Part shown: positions 17,471 to 27,573 of the stretch, in pieces
Position numbering within the stretch: the stretch's first letter is position 1
How the letters are laid out: every line of letters begins with the position of its first letter
NCBI RefSeq assembly: GCF_002101295.1
Contig: NZ_CP020778.1
Span: 620,001-684,000 of the forward strand
DNA: 64,000 bases
Direction of reading: 5' to 3'
From: Candidatus Pelagibacter sp. RS40
Lineage (GTDB): Bacteria; Pseudomonadota; Alphaproteobacteria; Pelagibacterales; Pelagibacteraceae
Translations under genes and position numbers: made by a program
The notes under the pieces: model-generated
Database searches by the model: none
What the model was told of the DNA's origin: nothing
Seen by the model: the letters and a program-made list of their open reading frames with translations, nothing else

Positions 17471-18472
17471 ATGGCTAAAAAAATTTTTTCAGGAGTTCAA
17501 CCAACAGGAAATCTACATTTAGGAAATTATTTAGGTGCAATAAAAAATTTTGTAGAACTGCAGAATGAAAAAGATAATAATTGCATATATTGTGTTGTTG
17601 ACTTGCATGCAATTACTTTGAAACAGGATCCAAAAGAACTAAAAAATAATATTAGAGAAACTGCTGCAACATTCCTTGCAAGTGGACTTAACCCAAACAA
17701 AAGCATTTTGTTTAATCAATCTTTAGTTCCCGCGCACTCAGAGGGTTCTTGGATATTGAGTTGTATTGGTAGAATGGGTTGGCTTAACAGGATGACACAA
17801 TTTAAGGAAAAAGCAGGTAAAGATAAGGAGAAAGCTAGCGTAGGCCTTTACATTTATCCTATTCTTATGGCTGCAGATATTATGTTATATGATGCAACAC
17901 ATGTACCAGTTGGTGATGATCAGAAGCAACATTTAGAACTTTGTCGCGACATTGCCCAAAAATTCAATAACGATTATAATGTTGAGGATTTCCTAGTTCC
18001 TCCGGAACCATTAATACAAAAACAATTTTCCAGAATTATGAGCCTAAAGGATGGTTCAAAAAAAATGAGTAAATCAGATGTGTCAGATTTAAGCAGAATA
18101 AACTTAAAAGACAGTAAAGATTTAATAATTAATAAAATTAAAAAAGCAAAAACAGATCCACATCCTATTCCTAATATTGTTGAAGAATTAGAGAACAGAC
18201 CTGAGGCAGAAAATTTACTTGGAATATATTCAAGTTTAAAAAATCAAAATATTAACACCACTTTGAAAGAGTTTGGTGGTAAAAATTTCTCTGAGTTAAA
18301 AACAAATCTTTCCGAACAATTAATTGATAAAATTTCTCCAATGGCAAAAGAAATAAATAAATTATTAAATGATCCTGCTTATCTTGACAAAATTTTATTA
18401 GATGGAGCAGAAAAAGCAAATGATATAGCTGAAAATAAAGTTAAGGAAATGAAGAAAATAATCGGTTTTTAA
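17471..18472 (+). CDS. trpS: tryptophanyl-tRNA synthetase
   Basis: A 333-residue class I aminoacyl-tRNA synthetase that charges tRNA-Trp. The HIGH-equivalent is GVQPTGNLHLGNYLGAI (about 7-23) and the KMSKS loop is KKMSKSD near 197-203. DQKQHLELCRDIA and PVGDD are typical of bacterial TrpS. Length is normal. It follows murJ by 4 bases; the same murJ-trpS-nfuA order occurs in other alphaproteobacteria. Confidence 0.97.
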   Translation: MAKKIFSGVQPTGNLHLGNYLGAIKNFVELQNEKDNNCIYCVVDLHAITLKQDPKELKNNIRETAATFLASGLNPNKSILFNQSLVPAHSEGSWILSCIGRMGWLNRMTQFKEKAGKDKEKASVGLYIYPILMAADIMLYDATHVPVGDDQKQHLELCRDIAQKFNNDYNVEDFLVPPEPLIQKQFSRIMSLKDGSKKMSKSDVSDLSRINLKDSKDLIINKIKKAKTDPHPIPNIVEELENRPEAENLLGIYSSLKNQNINTTLKEFGGKNFSELKTNLSEQLIDKISPMAKEINKLLNDPAYLDKILLDGAEKANDIAENKVKEMKKIIGF

Positions 18473-18509
18473 CTATTTAAAATGTTTTTTTAGTTATTAT
18501 ATTAAAGTA

Positions 18510-19052
18510 ATGTTTGTACAAACTCAAAAAACACCTAACCCTAACTCACTGAAGTTCATACCTGGGCGTCCAGTTTCAAATGATGGACCCTTAGAGATAG
18601 TAAATAAAGAAGATACAAAAAATACTTTGTTAAGAAATATTCTCTCCATAAATGGAGTAACTGGTATTTTTTTAGGTGAAGATTTTTTATCAGTTAACAA
18701 GATAGATGAAAATAATTGGGATGATATGCAGCATATAATTATATCTTATATAAATGAGTATTATGCTGAGGGGAATAAGTGCATCCTTGATAAATTAAGT
18801 CAAAATGAGACTGATGAAAATTTAAATGAAATTGAAAAAAAAATAATTCATATTTTAGAAACAAAAGTTAGACCAGCAGTTGCAAAAGATGGTGGAGATA
18901 TAAAATTTAAAGAGTTTATAGATGGTAAAGTCAAAGTGGAATTACAAGGAAGTTGTTCAGGTTGTCCGTCTTCAACTATGACGCTAAAGCAAGGTGTTCA
19001 AAATTTACTAACACATTATATTCCTGAAGTGAAAGAAGTTTTAGCAGTTTAA
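18510..19052 (+). CDS. nfuA: Nfu-type iron-sulfur cluster carrier
   Basis: A 180-residue scaffold/carrier for Fe-S cluster delivery. The N-terminal Nfu domain reads MFVQTQKTPNPNSLKFIPGRPV (shared with mitochondrial NFU1), and the C-terminal NifU-like domain (about 107-180) has VRPAVAKDGGDIKF and the cluster motif CSGCPSS. Length matches alphaproteobacterial NifU-family proteins. The 37-base gap to trpS holds no obvious terminator. Confidence 0.93.
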   Translation: MFVQTQKTPNPNSLKFIPGRPVSNDGPLEIVNKEDTKNTLLRNILSINGVTGIFLGEDFLSVNKIDENNWDDMQHIIISYINEYYAEGNKCILDKLSQNETDENLNEIEKKIIHILETKVRPAVAKDGGDIKFKEFIDGKVKVELQGSCSGCPSSTMTLKQGVQNLLTHYIPEVKEVLAV

Positions 19053-19091
19053 AATAATAATTTATTTTTATATAATCATTAAACTTATTTT

Positions 19092-20231
19092 ATGCCTAAA
19101 AAAAATAGAAATGAGTTATTTTTCATAAAACCGAACTCAATTAAATTTAAACGTCTAAAAAAAAATAGTAAAAAAAATTTTTTTAAAAAAGATTACAAGA
19201 GTTTATCTAAGTTTTCTTTAGCAAGTGCTATTATTATTTTGATTTTTTTTGGTTTACCTGTGATGACTAATTTTATCAGTGAAAACTTCAGCGCCAATAT
19301 AGAGGTATCGAATATATCAAAAAAAAATTTTGATTTAACACTTAATAATAAAGAAATATTTAAAAATGAAAACGTTGATGATGAAACCAACTTGGAAAAC
19401 GTATTTGATGACATAGACGTATTTAATTCTGATGAGAACAATTTAAATACTTCTAGATTGAGCGCATCTACTATCGAACAATTGTTTGAGGACACCAAAT
19501 ATAATCTAAAAAAAGTTAAAGAAACAAAGCTAGTAAACATTGGAAATTCTATTGATCATTTACCCAGAGAAATGAAAAAAATAGAAAACACAAAAAAGAG
19601 AAAGAATTTATTTATACAAATTGTGCTTCCTTTAATAATTGAGGAGAATACAAAAATCCGTTTAGATAGGAAAAAGCTTTTCGCAATTTTAAATAAAAAT
19701 AATAATTCAAAAGCAGAGAAAGAGTGGCTATCTAAAAAATTTAAGCAATATGGTGTCAAAAGTAATGATTTTTCAACTTTAAAAATAAGAATGGATGAAA
19801 TACCAGTTTCATTAGCAATCGCTCAAGCAGCTAAAGAGACTGGATGGGGTACATCAAGATTTGCACAAGAAGGAAATGCACTTTTTGGACAATGGACTTG
19901 GTCTGGAGAAGGAATTAAACCGGCTGGTGCAGATGGAGATTCAAAACATAAGGTTGCAAAGTTTAAAGTCTTAAAGGCGTCTGTGAAGGCGTATCAAAGA
20001 AATTTAAATACACATTCAGGATATAAAAAATTCAGACGTGAAAGAGCAATTCAAAGAGATAATGAAGGAAAACTAAACAGCCTTTTACTTGTAAATTATT
20101 TGGATAAATATGCTGAAACTGGAATTGAATACACAAAAATATTAAAAAAAATTATTGAGCAAAATTCTCTCACAGAATTTGATGATGTTAAAATTCTACC
20201 AACAACAAAAAAATTGAAAAACTTAATTTAA
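19092..20231 (+). CDS. Bax-type glucosaminidase (GH73) inner-membrane protein
   Basis: A 379-residue protein with a basic N-terminus, one membrane segment (about residues 38-60, FSLASAIIILIFFGLPVMTNFI), a low-complexity acidic/Asn-rich linker (about 75-140), then a glucosaminidase domain. The domain shows IPVSLAIAQAAKETGWGTSRFAQEGNALFGQWTW near 236-269, with the catalytic glutamate in AKETGWG. It resembles E. coli Bax and FlgJ C-domains and should cleave peptidoglycan glycan strands in the periplasm. It converges with the deacetylase, overlapping by 9 bases. Confidence 0.87.
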   Translation: MPKKNRNELFFIKPNSIKFKRLKKNSKKNFFKKDYKSLSKFSLASAIIILIFFGLPVMTNFISENFSANIEVSNISKKNFDLTLNNKEIFKNENVDDETNLENVFDDIDVFNSDENNLNTSRLSASTIEQLFEDTKYNLKKVKETKLVNIGNSIDHLPREMKKIENTKKRKNLFIQIVLPLIIEENTKIRLDRKKLFAILNKNNNSKAEKEWLSKKFKQYGVKSNDFSTLKIRMDEIPVSLAIAQAAKETGWGTSRFAQEGNALFGQWTWSGEGIKPAGADGDSKHKVAKFKVLKASVKAYQRNLNTHSGYKKFRRERAIQRDNEGKLNSLLLVNYLDKYAETGIEYTKILKKIIEQNSLTEFDDVKILPTTKKLKNLI

Positions 20232-21278
20232 ATATACTGAAAATTGGCTACCTAACCACCTCCAGCCATCTATATCGTTTAAGGAACAGTTAACTCTTCC
20301 TCTTCTAAAATTAAACTTTTCTCTAAAGGAAATTGTAAGTTTGTTTTCTTCTAAATTTATGTTTGAATTATCCCAAGAACCTCCTTCATCAGAAAAACAA
20401 TTTATTTGTCCTAAATTTTTTTGCTCCTTAAAAAATTCCACAGTCATCTTTGGAGGGTTATTGTTGGTAATTAGTTTATCTTCTGGAGAGATTTTATCAT
20501 ACTGCAGTGGAAGTAAATTTATTAAAAACTGAAACCTTTTAATATCACCGTACTTTTCATTTATTGGGAATCTTGGTAATTCATATGGATCTTTATTGAG
20601 ATCAATGACACCCGAGTGTTGGCCAAATGCAAATTTAAATTTTGATGAAATATATTTTTTTTGTTCTAAACTGTATTCACCAAAAGGATATGAAAAAAAA
20701 ATTGGATTATAGTGAAATTGGGAATTAAAAATATCAATAGATTTATTAATATCTTTTTTGTACTTCTCAAAATCAAATTCTACCATGTATTCATGAGAGT
20801 GAGAGTGGTTTCCTAAATATGCAAAGCTATGCGACTCAACTTCTTTTAATTGATCCATAGTCATGTAACCTTTATTTCCTATAGTTTCTGTGGATGTAAA
20901 CAAAATAAAAGGAATATGATTTTCCTTCAGAAAAGGCCAAGCGTTTTTATAGAAAGATAAAAAGGCATCATCTATAGTAATAAGAATTTTTTTATTAACT
21001 TTCACATTATAAAATTCTTTCTCAAAATCTTTTGGATCAAAAAACTCAAAATTATTATTTTTTATTATCTCCATATGTTTTTTGAATACATCCATTTTAA
21101 TATTAGTTGATGGATACTTATTTTCTTCAAATCTATGGTACATTAGTGATAAAATTCCTTTTTCATCTTTCTCGTATTTCTTTTCGGTTGCATATAGGTT
21201 TGTTTGCAATAGAAATAAATTGATTATGACTAATTTAGTTATTGATGCTGCAAGTGATAAAATTTTTTTTTCAATCAT
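20223..21278 (-). CDS. secreted polysaccharide deacetylase (NodB homology)
   Basis: A 351-residue exported CE4-type deacetylase. A signal peptide (about 1-31, ending NLYA) precedes the catalytic domain: LSLMYHRFEE near 43, the TIDDAFLSFYKNAWPFLKE aspartate motif near 102-120, GNHSHSHEYM metal histidines near 156-165 and FFSYPFGEYS near 193. The final about 80 residues look like a beta-rich accessory region. It presumably removes acetyl groups from a glycan in the periplasm. The ATG at 21278 is needed for the signal peptide and makes this gene overlap the divergent tsaB by 53 bases, start regions facing away. Confidence 0.85.
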   Translation of the reverse strand: MIEKKILSLAASITKLVIINLFLLQTNLYATEKKYEKDEKGILSLMYHRFEENKYPSTNIKMDVFKKHMEIIKNNNFEFFDPKDFEKEFYNVKVNKKILITIDDAFLSFYKNAWPFLKENHIPFILFTSTETIGNKGYMTMDQLKEVESHSFAYLGNHSHSHEYMVEFDFEKYKKDINKSIDIFNSQFHYNPIFFSYPFGEYSLEQKKYISSKFKFAFGQHSGVIDLNKDPYELPRFPINEKYGDIKRFQFLINLLPLQYDKISPEDKLITNNNPPKMTVEFFKEQKNLGQINCFSDEGGSWDNSNINLEENKLTISFREKFNFRRGRVNCSLNDIDGWRWLGSQFSVYLN

Positions 21279-21606
21279 CAAAGATAGTAAATCTTATACC
21301 ACTGAGCATTCAAACAGTAGAGAAAATTTTGATAAATTAGTAAAACTATTAAATAAATTCTTGAGTGAAAAAGATACAAATATAAATCAAATTAAAAAAA
21401 TATATATTAATAGAGGGCCAGGAAAATTTTCAAGCTTAAGAACTTCAATTTCAATTGCTAAAGCCTTGTCTCTAGCTAATAGAATTGAATTAGTAGGATT
21501 TACCTCCATGGATATAAAAAATATAAATGACTATAAAAAACTAATTGAATTAGATAATGAAGATAAGCTAACAAAAGATTTGATAAATCCAGTTTATTCG
21601 AGTTAA
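21226..21606 (+). CDS. tsaB: TsaB, tRNA threonylcarbamoyladenosine biosynthesis protein (short form)
   Basis: A 126-residue protein matching the N-terminal lobe of TsaB, a scaffold partner of TsaD in t6A37 tRNA modification. MTNLVIDAASDKIFFSII and RGPGKFSSLRTSISIAKALSLA (GPGSFTGLR in typical TsaB) are clear. Typical TsaB is about 220 residues; the C-terminal lobe is absent, and no rimI follows. I start at the ATG at 21226, where the family N-terminus begins; the first 53 bases are shared with the divergent deacetylase. It precedes fur by 7 bases. It could be a reduced functional form or decaying; the ORF is intact. Confidence 0.8.
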   Translation: MTNLVIDAASDKIFFSIIKDSKSYTTEHSNSRENFDKLVKLLNKFLSEKDTNINQIKKIYINRGPGKFSSLRTSISIAKALSLANRIELVGFTSMDIKNINDYKKLIELDNEDKLTKDLINPVYSS

Positions 21607-21613
21607 ATAAGGT

Positions 21614-22024
21614 ATGTCTGAAACAATAGAACAAAAATGTATTTCAAAAGGAGTAAAATTAACAGATCAAAGACGTATAATTGCAAAAGTTATGAGTGAA
21701 TCTCAAGATCACCCTGATGTTGATGAGCTTTATAACAGGGTCTCAGAAATTGATACAAAAATAAGTATAGCTACAGTCTACAGAACCGTTAAATTATTTG
21801 AAGAGGCAGGTATAGTCACAAAGCATGATTTCAAAGGCGGAAAAGCAAGATATGAACAACTTGGCGAAAGTCACCATGATCATTTAATTGACATCAAAAC
21901 AGGTGAAATAATCGAATTTGTTGATGATGAGATTGAGAAACTACAAAAAAAAGTAGCTGAAAAATATGGCTATGAATTAGTTGATCACAAATTAGAACTT
22001 TACGGTATCAAGAAAAATAAATGA
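21614..22024 (+). CDS. fur: Fur-family ferric/manganese uptake regulator
   Basis: A 136-residue Fur-family repressor. The winged helix includes KLTDQRRIIAKVMSES and ISIATVYRTVKLFEEAGIVTKHDF; metal ligands appear in GESHHDHLIDIKTGEIIEF and VDHKLELYGI. The C-terminal CxxC zinc motifs of E. coli Fur are absent, as in alphaproteobacterial Fur/Mur proteins, so manganese or iron could be the co-repressor. Its stop overlaps the miaB start by 4 bases (ATGA). A second Fur-family gene, irr, lies at 37.2 kb. Confidence 0.92.
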   Translation: MSETIEQKCISKGVKLTDQRRIIAKVMSESQDHPDVDELYNRVSEIDTKISIATVYRTVKLFEEAGIVTKHDFKGGKARYEQLGESHHDHLIDIKTGEIIEFVDDEIEKLQKKVAEKYGYELVDHKLELYGIKKNK

Positions 22025-23355
22025 TGCAAAAAAAAGTTTTCATCAAAACTTTTGGTTGTCAGATGAATGAATACGACTCCAATCGAATCTATGACACTGT
22101 TAAAAATATTGGATACATTAGAAATGATGATCAAAACGATGTTGATTGCTACATATTAAACACTTGCCATATTCGAGATAAAGCAAAAGAGAAGGTCTAC
22201 CATGAAATAGGTAGAGTTAAAAAAAGTTTTAGAGGAAAAAAAAAACCAATTGTAGTTGTTGCAGGGTGTGTTGCTCAAGCCGAGAATGAAGAAATGTTAA
22301 AAAGAGAACCTTATATAGATATAGTCATTGGTCCTCAGGCATATCATAAAATTAATGATTTAATCTTAAATCAGCACAAAAACAAAAAAATAGATGAAAC
22401 AGATTTTGATACAGTAACAAAGTTTAATTATTTTGATGATATAAAAAACGAGAATAGTAAAATTTCAGCTTTTTTAACAATCCAAGAGGGCTGTGATAAG
22501 TTTTGTCATTTTTGTGTAGTCCCTTACACTAGAGGTCCAGAGTATTCCAGGCCTTTTGAACAAATAATAAAAGAAGCTGAAGAACTAATTAAAAATGGTG
22601 TTAGAGAAATTACTCTATTAGGTCAGAATGTAAATGCATACTCTTATTGTGAAAATGGCAAAGAGTACAGAATTTCTGACTTGATAAAAAAATTAGATCA
22701 GTATTCTGAATTAAAAAGAGTAAGATATACAACATCCCATCCAAGAGACATGACCGATGACCTTATAGACTGTTATTCATCATGTAATAAGTTAATGCCA
22801 TTTGTGCATTTACCAATTCAGAGTGGATCAGATAAAATATTACACTTGATGAATAGAAAGCATAAAGTTGAAGACTATTTAAAAGTTTATGAAAAATTAA
22901 TAAATATTAATAATGATATTAAATTCTCGAGTGATTTTATAATTGGTTATCCTGGGGAAACTGAAAATGATTTCAACGATACTCTTAAATTGCTAGATAA
23001 AGTAAATTTTATTAATTCTTTCTCTTTTATTTTTAGTCCAAGACCAGGCACAACAGCCTCAAATTATGAGTTAATTGATAATGAAATTTGTAAAGAAAGA
23101 CTAGTTACCATTCAAAAAAAATTATTCAATAATCAAATACAAATTAATAAATCTATGGAAAAACAATCTGTTGAAGTTCTAGTTGAAAATAAGTTAAAAA
23201 ATCAAAATAAATATTTTGGAAGAAATAAATATTTATCCTCAGTTATCTTTGATGGATCAGAAGACATTATAGGAAAGTTAGTAGAAGTTAAAATAGAAAA
23301 CTCTAATCAGAACAATTTATTTGGAAAATTAGATAACAAAATGGCAGCAGCTTAA
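22021..23355 (+). CDS. miaB: tRNA-2-methylthio-N6-dimethylallyladenosine synthase
   Basis: A 444-residue radical-SAM methylthiotransferase that adds the methylthio group to i6A37 of tRNAs. The N-terminal MTTase domain starts VFIKTFGCQMNEYDSNRI with cysteines C13, the NTCHIRDKAKEK cysteine and VVAGCVAQAE. The radical-SAM motif is EGCDKFCHFCVVPYTRGPEYSRP (CxxxCxxC) near 154-176, and a TRAM domain closes the protein. It is the fourth gene of the common alphaproteobacterial run fur-miaB-phoH-ybeY-lnt. Confidence 0.97.
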   Translation: MMQKKVFIKTFGCQMNEYDSNRIYDTVKNIGYIRNDDQNDVDCYILNTCHIRDKAKEKVYHEIGRVKKSFRGKKKPIVVVAGCVAQAENEEMLKREPYIDIVIGPQAYHKINDLILNQHKNKKIDETDFDTVTKFNYFDDIKNENSKISAFLTIQEGCDKFCHFCVVPYTRGPEYSRPFEQIIKEAEELIKNGVREITLLGQNVNAYSYCENGKEYRISDLIKKLDQYSELKRVRYTTSHPRDMTDDLIDCYSSCNKLMPFVHLPIQSGSDKILHLMNRKHKVEDYLKVYEKLININNDIKFSSDFIIGYPGETENDFNDTLKLLDKVNFINSFSFIFSPRPGTTASNYELIDNEICKERLVTIQKKLFNNQIQINKSMEKQSVEVLVENKLKNQNKYFGRNKYLSSVIFDGSEDIIGKLVEVKIENSNQNNLFGKLDNKMAAA

Positions 23356-23356
23356 T

Positions 23357-24364
23357 TTGAAAAATCTTAAACAAAATAATTTTAAAACAGAGCTGAAATT
23401 TGTTTATTCAGATAATAATTCGCTGAGTATAGTTTTCCAAGATAATGATCTGCTATTAGGTGTTGTTGGAGAATTTAATAACAACTTAAAAGAGTTAGAA
23501 AAGTTGACAAATACAAGTATTTATTCAAGAGGAAACTCAATTCTTATAAAAAGTGATCCAAAAAAAAATAATTTAGTAAAAAATGCTATCCAGTTTTTAA
23601 CTAATCAATTTATTACAAATGGAAATATTGAAAAAAAAGATATAATTTCATCAGTTAATAAATTTATGATTGATGAAAATAACAATAATACAAATAAAAA
23701 TATTGAATATATTATTAAGACACCAAAAAAATCTGTCATTCCTAGATCAGAAAAACAAAAAAATTATGTCAGAGCATTAAAAGAGAGCGATATAGTTATT
23801 TCAGCCGGACCTGCGGGAACAGGTAAAACTTTTTTAGCTGTTGCTGTTGGACTTACTATGCTCTTAGAAAAGAAAATAGAGAGAATAATTTTATCAAGAC
23901 CTGCGGTGGAAGCAGGAGAAAGACTAGGTTTTTTGCCTGGTGACATGAGAGAAAAAGTAGATCCGTACCTAAGGCCATTGTATGACTCTCTTTATGATCT
24001 TTTAGATTTTGAAAAAATACAAAAAAAAATAGAAATTGGAGATATAGAGATTGCACCTTTAGCCTTTATGAGAGGTAGAACTCTAAAAAATTCATTTGCA
24101 ATTTTGGATGAAGCTCAAAATGCAACTGATACTCAAATAAAAATGTTTTTAACTAGAATTGGAGAAAATTCAAAGATTGTAATAAATGGAGATCCATCTC
24201 AAATAGATCTTCCAAATAAAAATTTATCAGGTTTGAATAGATCAAAAAAATTATTAGGTAATTTAAGTGAAATATCAATTATAGATTTTGATCATTCAGA
24301 TGTTGTCAGACACCCTTTAGTATCAAAAATAGTTAAGGCTTATTCTGATATAAATAATGATTAG
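23357..24364 (+). CDS. ybeZ: PhoH-like ATPase (YbeZ)
   Basis: A 335-residue P-loop ATPase. An N-terminal KH-like part (FQDNDLLLGVVGEFNNNLKELEKLTN) is followed by the PhoH domain with Walker A SAGPAGTGKTFLAVAVGL (near 151-168), GERLGFLPGDMREKVDPYLRPLYD and Walker B FAILDEAQNAT. YbeZ works with YbeY in rRNA processing and ribosome quality control. The only plausible start is TTG at 23357, one base after the miaB stop; no suitable ATG exists nearby. The 3' end overlaps ybeY by 8 bases. Confidence 0.93.
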   Translation: MKNLKQNNFKTELKFVYSDNNSLSIVFQDNDLLLGVVGEFNNNLKELEKLTNTSIYSRGNSILIKSDPKKNNLVKNAIQFLTNQFITNGNIEKKDIISSVNKFMIDENNNNTNKNIEYIIKTPKKSVIPRSEKQKNYVRALKESDIVISAGPAGTGKTFLAVAVGLTMLLEKKIERIILSRPAVEAGERLGFLPGDMREKVDPYLRPLYDSLYDLLDFEKIQKKIEIGDIEIAPLAFMRGRTLKNSFAILDEAQNATDTQIKMFLTRIGENSKIVINGDPSQIDLPNKNLSGLNRSKKLLGNLSEISIIDFDHSDVVRHPLVSKIVKAYSDINND

Positions 24365-24803
24365 TGTAAATGTACTCGTTGATCATAAGAAATGGAAAAA
24401 GAGTTTAAATAAACCACAATTATTTTTTGACAAAATCTTAAGGCGATTTCCAAAAAAATATTTTTACTCTAATAAAAAAGTAAATTTTACTTTATTACTC
24501 TCAAATAATACAAATATTAAAAAACTAAATTATAAATTTAGAAAAAAAAATAATCATACGGATGTATTGTCATTTCCTTCGTTTATAAAAACAGATTTAA
24601 AAAAAGAATTAAAAAAAAAAGAAATTTATCTTGGAGATATAATTATCAGTTATCAATATATTTTTCCAAATAAAAAAAATTTTATTTTAGAAATGACTTT
24701 TATCCATGGGTTTTTGCATCTTCTAGGTTTTGATCATAAAAAAATAAAAGATTTCAAAATAATGAATAAAGAAGAAAATAAAATATTAAACTCAATAAGT
24801 TAA
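24357..24803 (+). CDS. ybeY: endoribonuclease YbeY
   Basis: A 148-residue zinc-dependent endoribonuclease involved in 16S rRNA 3' maturation. The signature HGFLHLLGFDHKK (about 120-132) supplies the three histidine ligands; NHTDVLSFPSF and YLGDIIISYQ are family motifs. Slightly shorter than the usual 150-165 residues and very lysine-rich. Overlaps the end of phoH and is followed after 4 bases by lnt. Confidence 0.95.
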   Translation: MISVNVLVDHKKWKKSLNKPQLFFDKILRRFPKKYFYSNKKVNFTLLLSNNTNIKKLNYKFRKKNNHTDVLSFPSFIKTDLKKELKKKEIYLGDIIISYQYIFPNKKNFILEMTFIHGFLHLLGFDHKKIKDFKIMNKEENKILNSIS

Positions 24804-24807
24804 ACTT

Positions 24808-26355
24808 TTGACAAAATCTGAAAAACTAAATTTTTTAATTTTATTTTTACTTGGTGGCGTTTCGTCATTTAGTTTACCTCCATATAATTTTTTTTTTATA
24901 AATTTTATATCTTTTACATTTTTGTTTTTATTTTTAGTTGAAGCTAAAAATTCAAATAAATCCAAATCAATTTTTTTTCTTTACGGATGGTTTTTTGGGT
25001 TTGGATATTTTATTTGCAGTTTATATTGGATATCAATTTCTCTTACATTTGATAATAATTTTAAATTTTTAATACCAATATCAATTATTTGTATTCCAGC
25101 ATTCATCTCAATCTTTTTTGGTATTACAACCTTGATAACAAAATTTTTTCTAAGTCAAAAAAAAATTATTTCTTCAGTTCTTATATTTTCACTTGTTTTA
25201 AGTATTATTGAATATATTCGTGGAATTGTACTTTCTGGTTTCCCATGGAATTTAATAGCTTATAGTTTTTATGATCAAACAGAGTTTATTCAAATCAACT
25301 CTTTAGTGGGAATTTATGGATTTAATCTGCTATGTATCACTTTGTTTACAATACCAGCTATATGGTTCATCAAAAAGTCAAAAAAAAATATTTATTGTAT
25401 TTTTATTATTGGAATTTTAGTCATATCTAATTTGATTTATGGATATGTCAGCTTAAATTATCTGAGAATAAAAAGTGATAAAAATAATATAAATATTGTT
25501 ACTATTTCTACCAAAGTATCTTTAGAAAGATTTTATTCATCTAATGTTGATGAATATTCTATAATTCAAAATTTAGTTAATCTAAGTGATCCAAAAAGAT
25601 ATTTTGGAAAAAAAACAATTTTTATCTGGCCAGAGGGTGTTTTACCCTCAACCAACATGAATAATATTAATTCATACAAAGAAATTTTTAGTAAAAATTT
25701 TGATAAGGATCATTTTATTTTGCTAGGTTTAAATAGGAAGGTGAATTTAAACGGTAAAACCGAGTATTTTAACTCCATTGCAGTTATTGATAATCAATCG
25801 AATGTAATCGATTATTACGATAAGAGGAAATTAGTTCCATTTGGTGAGTTTTTGCCTCTAGAGAATGTTATGTCTTTGATAGGGCTTAAAAGTTTAACCA
25901 ATAATTATCAATCTTACACTAAAGGAAAAGATAAAAAAGCAATTTTAAACATTGAAGATATTAATTTAAAACTATTAGCTACAATTTGTTATGAAATTAT
26001 TTATGCAGGGACACTAAATAATAATTTAGATTATGATTTAATAATTAATATTTCCGAGGATGGTTGGTTTGGAAATTCAATAGGCCCATACCAACATTAT
26101 GCTCACTCTAGGTTTAGATCTATTGAGCAAGGCAAAACCCTAATAAGATCAGCAAACAATGGTATTTCTGCAATTATCAATCCAAGTGGTAAAATTAAAT
26201 CATTAATAGATTTAGATGAAATTGGTTCGATTTATACAAACAAAATAAAGCATAAATTTACACTTTTTAGTAAATTTGGAAATAAAATATATTATGGATT
26301 AATTTTTATCTATATTTTTATATTATTTTCTATTAGAAGATTGGATCATGAATAA
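24808..26355 (+). CDS. lnt: apolipoprotein N-acyltransferase
   Basis: A 515-residue inner-membrane enzyme that adds the third acyl chain to lipoproteins. Several N-terminal membrane segments (about 5-215) precede a nitrilase-fold domain. Catalytic triad residues are visible: E in [11 protein letters not shown] (near 275), K in [15 protein letters not shown] (near 340) and C in [12 protein letters not shown] (near 395), plus EDGWFG and [17 protein letters not shown]. The start is TTG at 24808. Its presence fits the lipoproteins in this window. It overlaps metK by 8 bases. Confidence 0.96.
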   Translation: MTKSEKLNFLILFLLGGVSSFSLPPYNFFFINFISFTFLFLFLVEAKNSNKSKSIFFLYGWFFGFGYFICSLYWISISLTFDNNFKFLIPISIICIPAFISIFFGITTLITKFFLSQKKIISSVLIFSLVLSIIEYIRGIVLSGFPWNLIAYSFYDQTEFIQINSLVGIYGFNLLCITLFTIPAIWFIKKSKKNIYCIFIIGILVISNLIYGYVSLNYLRIKSDKNNINIVTISTKVSLERFYSSNVDEYSIIQNLVNLSDPKRYFGKKTIFIWPEGVLPSTNMNNINSYKEIFSKNFDKDHFILLGLNRKVNLNGKTEYFNSIAVIDNQSNVIDYYDKRKLVPFGEFLPLENVMSLIGLKSLTNNYQSYTKGKDKKAILNIEDINLKLLATICYEIIYAGTLNNNLDYDLIINISEDGWFGNSIGPYQHYAHSRFRSIEQGKTLIRSANNGISAIINPSGKIKSLIDLDEIGSIYTNKIKHKFTLFSKFGNKIYYGLIFIYIFILFSIRRLDHE

Positions 26356-27517
26356 TCTTAAAAATTTCCTTTTTACTAGTGAATCTGTATCGGAAGGTCA
26401 TCCTGATAAAGTATCAGATAGAATTTCAGATATGGTAGTTGATAATTATTTAGCAAACGACTCTCAGTCTAGAGTAGCGTGTGAAACACTAACAACAACC
26501 AATAAAGTTGTTTTGGCAGGTGAGGTTAGAGGTCCAGAAATCAAAAAAGATGAATTGATTTCAAAAGTCAGAGATTGCATTAAAGATATTGGATATGATC
26601 AAGATGGTTTTTCATACAAAGAAGCTACAAAAATCGAAAGCCATTTACATTCACAATCAGCAGATATTGCAATGGGTGTTGATGCATCTGGAAATAAGGA
26701 TGAAGGTGCTGGAGATCAAGGTATAATGTTTGGCTATGCATGTGATGAAACAGATGTTTTAATGCCAGCTCCAATTCACTATTCACATAAAATTTTAAGA
26801 CTAATGGCTGAAGATAGAAAATCAGGGAAATTAAAAAACATTGAACCAGATTCAAAAAGTCAAATCACAATAGAGTATAAAGAAGGAAAACCCGCAGCTG
26901 TTAAATCAGTGGTAATATCAACACAACATTCCGCAGATGTAAATCAAGCTGATGTTAGAGATTTAGTTAAACCTTACATTGAAAAATCTATACCTAAAAA
27001 CTTATTATCAGAGCTTAGTGAAGATGAAATTTATGTAAATCCTACTGGAAATTTTGTTATTGGTGGACCAGATGGAGATGCAGGCTTGACTGGAAGAAAA
27101 ATTATAGTTGATACTTATGGTGGTGCTGCGCCACATGGTGGTGGAGCATTTTCTGGAAAAGATCCTACAAAAGTTGATAGATCAGCAGCTTATGCTTCAA
27201 GATATTTAGCAAAAAATATAGTTGCATCAAAAATTTCTGATAGATGTTTGATACAGCTGGCGTACGCGATTGGGGTCTCTAAACCACTTTCTATTTATGT
27301 TAATCTTTTTAATAATGATGAAGAACAAAATAGACATGTTGAAAAATTAATAAGAGAAAATTTTGATTTAAGTCCCAGAGGAATTAGAGAAATGTTGAGT
27401 TTAAATAAACCTATTTATCAAAAAACTGCAGCATATGGTCATTTTGGAAGAGAGCCAGAACCAGATGGATCATTTTCATGGGAAAAAACTGATAAATCAA
27501 ACATATTTAATAGTTAA
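26348..27517 (+). CDS. metK: S-adenosylmethionine synthetase
   Basis: A 389-residue enzyme making SAM from methionine and ATP. Hallmarks: [20 protein letters not shown] (about 9-28), [17 protein letters not shown] (about 119-135) and [23 protein letters not shown] (about 258-280). Last gene of the tsaB-to-metK run. Because it begins inside lnt there is no room for a SAM riboswitch directly upstream. A hairpin terminator follows 57 bases after the stop. The trmB and rimP genes often found between metK and nusA are absent. Confidence 0.98.
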   Translation: MNNLKNFLFTSESVSEGHPDKVSDRISDMVVDNYLANDSQSRVACETLTTTNKVVLAGEVRGPEIKKDELISKVRDCIKDIGYDQDGFSYKEATKIESHLHSQSADIAMGVDASGNKDEGAGDQGIMFGYACDETDVLMPAPIHYSHKILRLMAEDRKSGKLKNIEPDSKSQITIEYKEGKPAAVKSVVISTQHSADVNQADVRDLVKPYIEKSIPKNLLSELSEDEIYVNPTGNFVIGGPDGDAGLTGRKIIVDTYGGAAPHGGGAFSGKDPTKVDRSAAYASRYLAKNIVASKISDRCLIQLAYAIGVSKPLSIYVNLFNNDEEQNRHVEKLIRENFDLSPRGIREMLSLNKPIYQKTAAYGHFGREPEPDGSFSWEKTDKSNIFNS

Positions 27518-27523
27518 ATAAAG

Positions 27524-27551
27524 TTGAATATTTAAAAAAAGCCAATATATT
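27524..27551 (+). promoter_or_regulatory. putative sigma-70 promoter for nusA operon
   Basis: TTGAAT-N16-TATATT, four of six and five of six matches to the -35 and -10 consensus boxes, lies just after the metK stop. Transcription would start near 27558 and run directly into the hairpin at 27574-27595. Confidence 0.5.
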
Positions 27552-27573
27552 CCTCTAACATTATTGAAATTTC

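Noticed and set aside
26300..26400. SAM riboswitch in front of metK
   Set aside because: metK starts inside lnt, leaving no leader, and no riboswitch-like pairing was seen.
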